This document shows positions 29,010 through 34,137 of a DNA stretch of 34,137 nt, one piece after another. Source of the DNA: Gracilaria caudata (Eukaryota > Rhodophyta > Florideophyceae > Gracilariales > Gracilariaceae); NCBI GenBank assembly GCA_030374735.1, contig JASCIV010000183.1, forward strand, positions 1 to 34,137. Reading direction: 5' to 3'. Position numbers and translations under genes: made by a program. Below the pieces are notes generated by a model that saw only the letters and a program-made list of their open reading frames with translations, made no database searches and was not told the DNA's origin. Position 1 is the stretch's first letter, and every line of letters begins with the position of its first letter.

Positions 29010-30279
29010 CAGTGGCAGACAGTCGCAGCGACCGTCTACCTCTTCAAGCGCCGCGCATCTTCGCGTTGCCACTTCCGCATACCTCCGCGTCTTCACGCAC
29101 CGCCTCTTCGTCGGATGGGAAAGCAATTTGTCGAAGTCGATGGCCACCACCGAGAGAGTTGAAAAGTAGGTTTCACCTCTTAGTGCTTGAGGGGAAGAAC
29201 GTCGCCCATCACAACCTCCGCATGTCTTTGCAGTTTACGCCTGTTCCGCTACGCCATATAAGAATGCTCCATCTTCGCCGTGCGTCCCTCTTCTTTCAAT
29301 TAGGGGGCATTTCGAAAACCCGCACAACTAACGCCCATGTACATCGCCCAGGGTCTGTGTTCGCGGCAAGATGACGGCGTACTCCGAGCCCGTGACAGTG
29401 CTCCCATTCGAATCCGCGCTAGAGTGCCCAATACTTCGAGATCCGCTCCCCGAGCTTGTACGCGTTTGCAATTAGAATGCTTCAACCGTATAAGAACCTG
29501 CAGTTGAACCTGATCGTTCCTGATTGACCTTCTACCTGCCACAATCTTTGTCTTCATCGATCTCTTCCGCACAAACTGATTGCGCCACTTCTTTCTTCGG
29601 CAGTTCACCTGGCGTCAGAATCATCCCAAAGTTTTGTACTCTGTGACACCCATCTCTGAACCACGACTCCGACTTGTTCACGTCTTCTCCTGCTCGTCAA
29701 ACACAATCGTGGCCGAAGTCTTGCTCCTCAGATCAGGGCACTCGAATTTGCCACACCGGATTCGTACGCAGTCGAACTGCACTGGTCCTGAATATTGCGT
29801 TCACCTCCCATTCTTCTTGCTCCAAGTATACTGTGGCGGTGTTTAGGTACACCTCAGGTGCCATATCTCACAACTCGGCGTCACGAGCGGCTTCCGTCCT
29901 CGTTCTTGCGTGCTTTTGCGTATTGCTCTTGGACACGCTTCACCTGTCCCAGATTTTGTCGCTCTTTAAGAAACAACCACCCCCCTCCTTCCCCAGTTTC
30001 ATCTTTCGCAATCTTCAATCTCGATCACCCTTCATTCGTACACCTGGCCTCCTGCATTCCCATTCCGGACTGTCTGTGGTTCCTAGCACCAAACCGGCGG
30101 CATACATCTCGCTTGCGTGGCCTTGTCAAAACAACTTTCGCGCTGCACCCTTGGAAGCCCTCGGCCGTTGACCGTTTCCCAGTTTCCACTCTCCTACGCA
30201 CGTATCTCACAGCGTCGCTTTGAGCTTTCATACCCTCACTCCGGTCTCGAAGAACATCCGTTCCGCCCCGGTCGTATCA
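29010..30279 (+). other. 5' flank of inverted B unit, right module
   Basis: Matches 15640-16968, including CTCCATCTTCGCCGTGC.TCCCTCTTCTTTCAAT at about 29267. It is inverted relative to the flank of the minus-strand B genes. The later part is pyrimidine-rich. CTCTTTAAGAAAC near 29959 is a weak core-promoter candidate. No frame is conserved between the two copies. Confidence 0.5.
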
Positions 30280-31398
30280 ATGGCTCTTCCGCCTGGTAGA
30301 GAATGGGAACTGCCCGAAGCGTATCAGGCCCACGTGCGCCGTGCGTTGCGCAGTAGGAGCCGTAACCCCGGAGAGCCGCTGTGCGAGCGTTCCCCCAAAC
30401 ACCATATTGCTCGACCGACGCAAGAACGCAGTGAGAACAACAAGTCTTCCAGCGGTGGTTCACACTCTGCTGCTAATGGAAAGCAGGGAAAGTTGCAGAA
30501 CGAATCAAAGCGCCGCTCTGTTAGCACGAAAACGATTCCTGCGAAGATCTGGAAGCGAGCCAGTTCCCATGAAAACGAACCCTCTGCTAAAAAGCCCAAG
30601 AAGCGCTTCGCCCAGCCGGTGTGGTTGAGGTTGCGGATCCGGCCAGAATACGAGATGGACGAGGATGGGTTTCGGGTGGAGCGCCGCGATTATTTCAGGA
30701 CTCAAACGGCTGTAACAGCGAAAGCGAAGACGCGGAAGCGATCATTCGGTACCGATGAGAACCCGTCATCTGCGAAAAAGCCGAAAGGCTCGACAAAGCC
30801 GGTAGGGTTGACGCTGCGCATTAGTCCAGAGGACGAAGTGATGGGTTTCGAGTGGACCGTCGCGTTTGCTCCAGTGCCCAGACGGGTGCAAAGGCGCAAG
30901 AAAAGACGCCATTGGACCCTGGGAGGAACGTTAAGAACGATAGGAGGCCTGAAAGCCGTGCCACAAGTGGAGTGGTTAACCTTTGGCCTCACGAGGGGAG
31001 CCAAACTCATCCGTTTCCGGGCGAGATAAGAATTGTTTGACGAGGAAACATTTGAGCATTGACATGCCCGACAGCCGCTTGAAGGTCAAAACGAGCAAAG
31101 ACCGCGGACGAAAGGAGATGGCAATCAAGGTCCATCGAAGCCGTGGAAAAGAGCATGAGCGTAGCTCGACAGCATCCAAGTCGAAGGAGGCTCAGCGGGA
31201 AACTCAGCTCGCGGAAAGAGACTGGAACCTGACACTCGTGAGGTCAGATCCAGGATATCGCTGGGCGCCTCTTCGAGAAGCAAGAAGCGCAAGAATGCGT
31301 CAAAGCTCCGACGAGTAACTCACGCGATCAGCGCCGCGGAGTGGGACCGCCTAGCAGTTCTCAAGGACTGCAAAAGGGCGGGACATTGGAAGTGACCG
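30280..31398 (+). pseudogene. Degenerate B-family copy, right module
   Basis: From ATG at 30280 the frame is open for about 186 codons: MALPPGREWELPEAY, WLRLRIRPEYEMDEDGF, and a second central motif (GLTLRISPEDEV). A loss of 7 bases at about 30840, judged against the left copy, then shifts the frame. B-type sequence continues in other frames (DRRVCSSAQTGAKAQEK, then SRLKVKTSKDRGRKEMA). The C-terminal block is readable at about 31279-31398 (SRSKKRKN, then RRVTHAISAAEWDRLAVLKD) and ends TGA. At least three frame breaks and one stop (31039 region) separate the pieces. A truncated product from the first 186 codons plus a shifted tail remains possible. It differs from the minus-strand genes in carrying two central motifs. 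Confidence 0.75.
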
Positions 31399-31989
31399 TG
31401 GGTGAGCTCGTGCAAGATCTTTTGGAAGCACTATGAACGCGTATTACACGTTTCGACTTTTCAACATTCGAGATGGGCAACATCATGACACCCTGACTGC
31501 TGTTTTGGAGAGCAAACCCAAGGCATAGCCTTCGCGCTTGTGCTCGTTGTGATCTCTAACCCTCCGGCATTCTCAAAGGATGCCCAATCCTCCGTAAAAT
31601 AAAGCTATTTCATCCTCATCTACGAAGGTAACCCTCTTATCTTCAGAAGCACATTTTCTCAATCTCTCTCTGAAACCAAAGTTGTTGACGGCCTTACCCC
31701 TTGACTTGCGCATCCGAGGTAAGCGATGCCGTGATCACAAGCTCCGCACGCGTAACGGTCTTCAAAGCGTCCATTTGGTGGGAGGACATAACGACGAAGT
31801 GGAACGGAAACAGCACGAACCTAACCCAAAGTTGATATCATTTACGATGACGACCACATCCTGATTCGGAATGTTGGGCCGTGCTCAGCAAAAGGCCTAG
31901 GAGACATTCTGGTGGAGCCAGTCCTCGAGTAGATTAATGTTAGACAGAGTATGACAAAGAATTCATCCACTGACTCAGAGCTTAAACAA
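31399..31989. other. Intergenic region with possible polyadenylation signal
   Basis: No gene is seen. AATAAA at 31598-31603 lies about 200 bases after the end of the B-type sequence on the plus strand. A block near 31845-31870 matches the left module (about 18433). Confidence 0.4.
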
Positions 31990-32649
31990 TTACTGCTTCT
32001 TCACCACTAAGTACATTGCCTCTATCTCCAGATAATACTTGTCAACAAACGATTCAAAAACCACGCACCCAGCCTGCTCGATGAACTTGTAGTAGTCATC
32101 CTTCCTGTATTCAAAAGAATTGATTCGAACTGAGAACAATCCTATCCCTCCTTGGCGCAAGTGACCGAGAATTGGAACCAAGGCTTCCGGTCCACAATGG
32201 CCCTCCACAAACACTCCACTGCATAAAACATAATCTGCGCTTTCGTTCCGCACTGGAAGCTCTCCAAAGAAGTCCCCGACGTGCAACTCGTCAAATACCT
32301 TTTTCTTTCGGGCCTCTTCCAACATTCCCTCACTGAAATCGTAACCAATGAGGCGAATTGGAAGACACTGTTTCTCCGCGAGTTCTCGCAACAAACTTGC
32401 GGGTCCACCCGTACCGCATCCAGCATCTACAATGACCGGCACGTCCCCAGCCTTCTGGTTGCTTTTGATGAGACTGAGCATTTTGATACTCATTAAATCC
32501 CAAAGCGGTTTGCTGTCCTTCGACATATCTTTATCAAAATTCGAAGCCCATTTGTTGTACGAATCAGATTGAAGTTCTCTTGTTGGAAATGAAGTCGTTA
32601 TTTGGTGGAATTCATGCTTCAGCTTGTAGTCTTCAACTTGTTTTTCCAT
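31990..32649 (-). CDS. METTL27-like SAM-dependent methyltransferase, copy 2
   Basis: A 219-residue class I methyltransferase, about three-quarters identical to the copy at 18582-19241 with no length difference. It has YNKWASNFDKDM (31-42), motif I VDAGCGTG (74-81), GYDFSEGMLEEARKK with the likely ribose-binding aspartate at 104, and YVLCSGVFVEGHCGPEAL (140-157). All catalytic-fold motifs are kept and differences are spread conservatively, so both copies are probably functional. The YxKWAxxxDxDM start and the EGH.xPEAL stretch point to the METTL27 (WBSCR27) group. Substrate unknown. The stop is TAA. Confidence 0.88.
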   Translation of the reverse strand: MEKQVEDYKLKHEFHQITTSFPTRELQSDSYNKWASNFDKDMSKDSKPLWDLMSIKMLSLIKSNQKAGDVPVIVDAGCGTGGPASLLRELAEKQCLPIRLIGYDFSEGMLEEARKKKVFDELHVGDFFGELPVRNESADYVLCSGVFVEGHCGPEALVPILGHLRQGGIGLFSVRINSFEYRKDDYYKFIEQAGCVVFESFVDKYYLEIEAMYLVVKKQ

Positions 32650-33254
32650 TTCGGGTCCGATGGGGATGGGTCGATGCTTCTTTGGGCCGAAAGCTGCGAT
32701 GAAAACGAAGAGTTGAGGAGGCTACAGTAGTAATGAGTTGGTCAAAACAGAGGAGCAATTCTCCGCTTTCGGTTTCGTGGGGTTAAATATGCTCCAAACG
32801 CAATCAGAATTTGCCAATCGATGTGGAAAAAGCGTGACAAGATCGGGGGGAAAAACTATCTAAATATCGTGGGTAGATGCAGTTGGCACTGCGGAAAACG
32901 CATGGAAAAAACTGAGCGGCACAAAAACCTACATGCGGACCAAATATTGAATCTCTTCCTTGTGTTTCTTGTATTTGCAGAGATCCTTTCGGTGTGGATT
33001 ATATCTTTATAACGGTTATGTTTTTCAGGACGCAGAACTTGATTCAGTAAGTGATTTTAACTGGTTGAACACACATATGAGAAGGAAGCAGGGAAGCAGT
33101 ACCTTGAGACCATGTCTGCATCCAGATTCTCAAAAGGGTTCTTGTGATGCCGTAAATAATCGTAAAATCCTTAACGGATGGTGATCGTTGAATCCCTGAC
33201 GAATAACAAATCTGTTTTCCGCATAATGCCAGAACAAATTTTTTCTACTGCGTA

Positions 33255-33327
33255 CGAGCGCCCGGGGGTGGGCGGATCTCGGGCGCTCGCGGGGAAAAAG
33301 CAGCGAGGGAGGTAGGGGGAAGGGCGC
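33255..33327. repeat. G-rich hairpin and possible quadruplex sequence
   Basis: CGAGCGCCCG (33255-33264) and CGGGCGCTCG (33280-33289) are perfect 10-base arms around a G-rich 15-base loop. Immediately after, four runs of three or more guanines occur within about 40 bases (33290-33327). Confidence 0.6.
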
Positions 33328-33377
33328 CCATTGCCCCTCAGAATTAGCAATTCCCGCCACCTCCGCAATTAATCAGT

Positions 33378-33437
33378 AGCAACAGCAGCAGCAGCAAAGC
33401 TCGATGCCCATTGGCTGCTGCTGCAACTGCTGTTGCT
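33378..33437. repeat. CAG/CTG inverted repeat
   Basis: AGCAACAGCAGCAGCAGC on the left pairs with GCTGCTGCTGC..CTGCTGTTGCT on the right across a spacer of about 18 bases, so a long hairpin is possible. Confidence 0.65.
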
Positions 33438-33589
33438 GGGCAAACGGACAAAAACGACGCATTGTCAGCAATCCAACCAACCAGTGACCAGTCACTGTGT
33501 CAGAATAATTAATTTCGATAAATAAAATTTTAAATTTTTAGATTTAGCTCACGTACTTGGAAGATGGTCGGCCTTTGCACAAGCCCTTC

Positions 33590-33924
33590 TTAACCCTTTT
33601 GGGACGAGCTGCTTATGTCCAGCGAGATAGACATAAGCGAGAAACATGATTGGACCGACAGCGAAAACCATTCGTTCTCCGTGTGCCACTTGTCTGCTTG
33701 GCTTATCTATAGCTCACTAGACATAAGCAAAATCATTTCAATTGGCTACAAATTCAATTGGTTTAAGATCAAACCAATAACATTCAAACTCCAGTACCAC
33801 GTGTGTTTCAAACCACAAACCACCCTCCCTCAGCCGCAAGACCGGGTAATTGCTTTCATTTTCATTGGCTACTTCTTATGTCTAGCTCACTAGACATAAG
33901 ACTTTTTAGTCCAAGAAGGGTTAA
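33590..33924. mobile_element. piggyBac-type MITE with TTAA target duplication
   Basis: TTAA at 33590-33593 and 33921-33924 flank a 327-base element. The left end reads CCCTTTTGGGAC and the inverted right end CCCTTCTTGGAC (10 of 12 match). Inside each end, CTTATGTC...GACATAAG follows at 33612-33637 and 33875-33900. A third copy of this 26-base near-palindrome lies at 33702-33727. TTAA duplication with CCC-starting inverted repeats is the hallmark of piggyBac transposons. No transposase is encoded; the 92-codon frame inside is non-coding by appearance. So it would need a transposase from elsewhere in the genome. Confidence 0.75.
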
Positions 33925-34137
33925 ATAAGCAAATTTTAGTCTAGTTTTGAAATAAGATAAGGTTTTCAGCAAGGCTCTGCTTAATTAGAAAACAGCAAAT
34001 CCTAGAATTTGGGCTTCTTTCCGAACAACCAATAAGGGTTTTTAATTAAGCGAAAACACCGCTTATATTTGAAACTAAGGAGGAAAACCGGCATCACGCG
34101 TTTTAATTACGCAACTCTAAAAATCGGAAAACAGGCT
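33925..34137. other. AT-rich right end
   Basis: No gene is seen. Short inverted pieces (TTAATTAAGCG and CGCTTAT near 34037-34065) hint at more repeat-derived sequence, but the window ends before a unit can be defined. Confidence 0.4.

Larger units (their letters stand above)
23690..32725. repeat. Duplicated module, right copy (about 9.0 kb)
   Basis: Direct repeat of 9385-19320 with the same gene order. It carries one R gene instead of two. Its inverted B copy keeps more of the gene, including the C-terminal block. Similarity on the right ends just upstream of the methyltransferase, shortly after a shared GATGCTTCTTTGG. Confidence 0.85.
32650..33589. other. Right-flank region with hairpins, no clear gene
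   Basis: The first 75 bases still match the left module's methyltransferase 5' flank. After that I see no convincing gene. A 63-codon frame at 32821-33012 ends in a hydrophobic stretch but has no support. From 33250 the base composition changes sharply to G-rich and then AT-rich. A small palindrome CAGTGAC-CA-GTCACTG lies at 33482-33497. Confidence 0.45.

Noticed and set aside
33615..33893. A 92-codon frame inside the TTAA element as a transposase remnant
   Set aside because: It runs through the palindromic repeats, has no acidic catalytic pattern and is far shorter than a piggyBac transposase.
1..34137. CRISPR array or bacterial defence cluster
   Set aside because: No regularly spaced direct repeats, no operons or ribosome-binding sites, and the proteins are of eukaryotic type.

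Overview
This window reads as nuclear DNA of a eukaryote with short, apparently intronless genes. The evidence is secreted cysteine-rich proteins of the ephrin-receptor/TNFR-like repeat type, a secreted von Willebrand A (VWA) protein, lysine/arginine-rich nuclear-type proteins, TATA-like boxes about 60-100 bases before several start codons, and no bacterial operon structure. Intron-poor genes clustered between repeat-rich stretches would fit a multicellular red alga, but this is an inference. No marker gene in the window settles the taxon.

Left part (1-8 kb): three paralogous secreted cysteine-rich proteins, one on the minus strand (1152-2345) and two on the plus strand (2966-4228, 4751-5983). 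They are followed by a secreted VWA-domain protein on the minus strand (6979-7992). All four have a signal peptide and no later membrane anchor, so they probably act at the cell surface or in the extracellular matrix.

Middle and right (9.4-32.7 kb): a direct duplication of a 9-10 kb module (about 9385-19320 and 23690-32725), with about 4.4 kb of degraded sequence between the copies. Each module holds, in order: a basic nuclear-type protein on the minus strand ('B family', 9535-10473 and 23881-24828); a repeat protein on the minus strand ('R family', 12148-13518 and 26539-27903, with an extra truncated copy at 13951-14574 in the left module only); an inverted, degenerate B-family copy on the plus strand (16969-17965 and 30280-31395); and a METTL27-like methyltransferase on the minus strand (18582-19241 and 31990-32649). 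Divergence is strongly uneven. The two full R genes look identical over about 1.26 kb, while B genes and methyltransferases differ at roughly a quarter or more of residues, which suggests gene conversion. I recognise no known domain in the B or R proteins. They are the best candidates here for undescribed families.

Spacer (19.4-23.6 kb): a C-terminal fragment of a fifth B gene, and three protein-like reading frames each broken by one in-frame stop (19582-20043, 20492-20995, 22949-23443). These read as decaying genes.

Right end (33.2-34.1 kb): G-rich and CAG hairpin sequence, then a 327-base non-autonomous element flanked by TTAA with CCCTT-type terminal inverted repeats, consistent with a piggyBac-type MITE.
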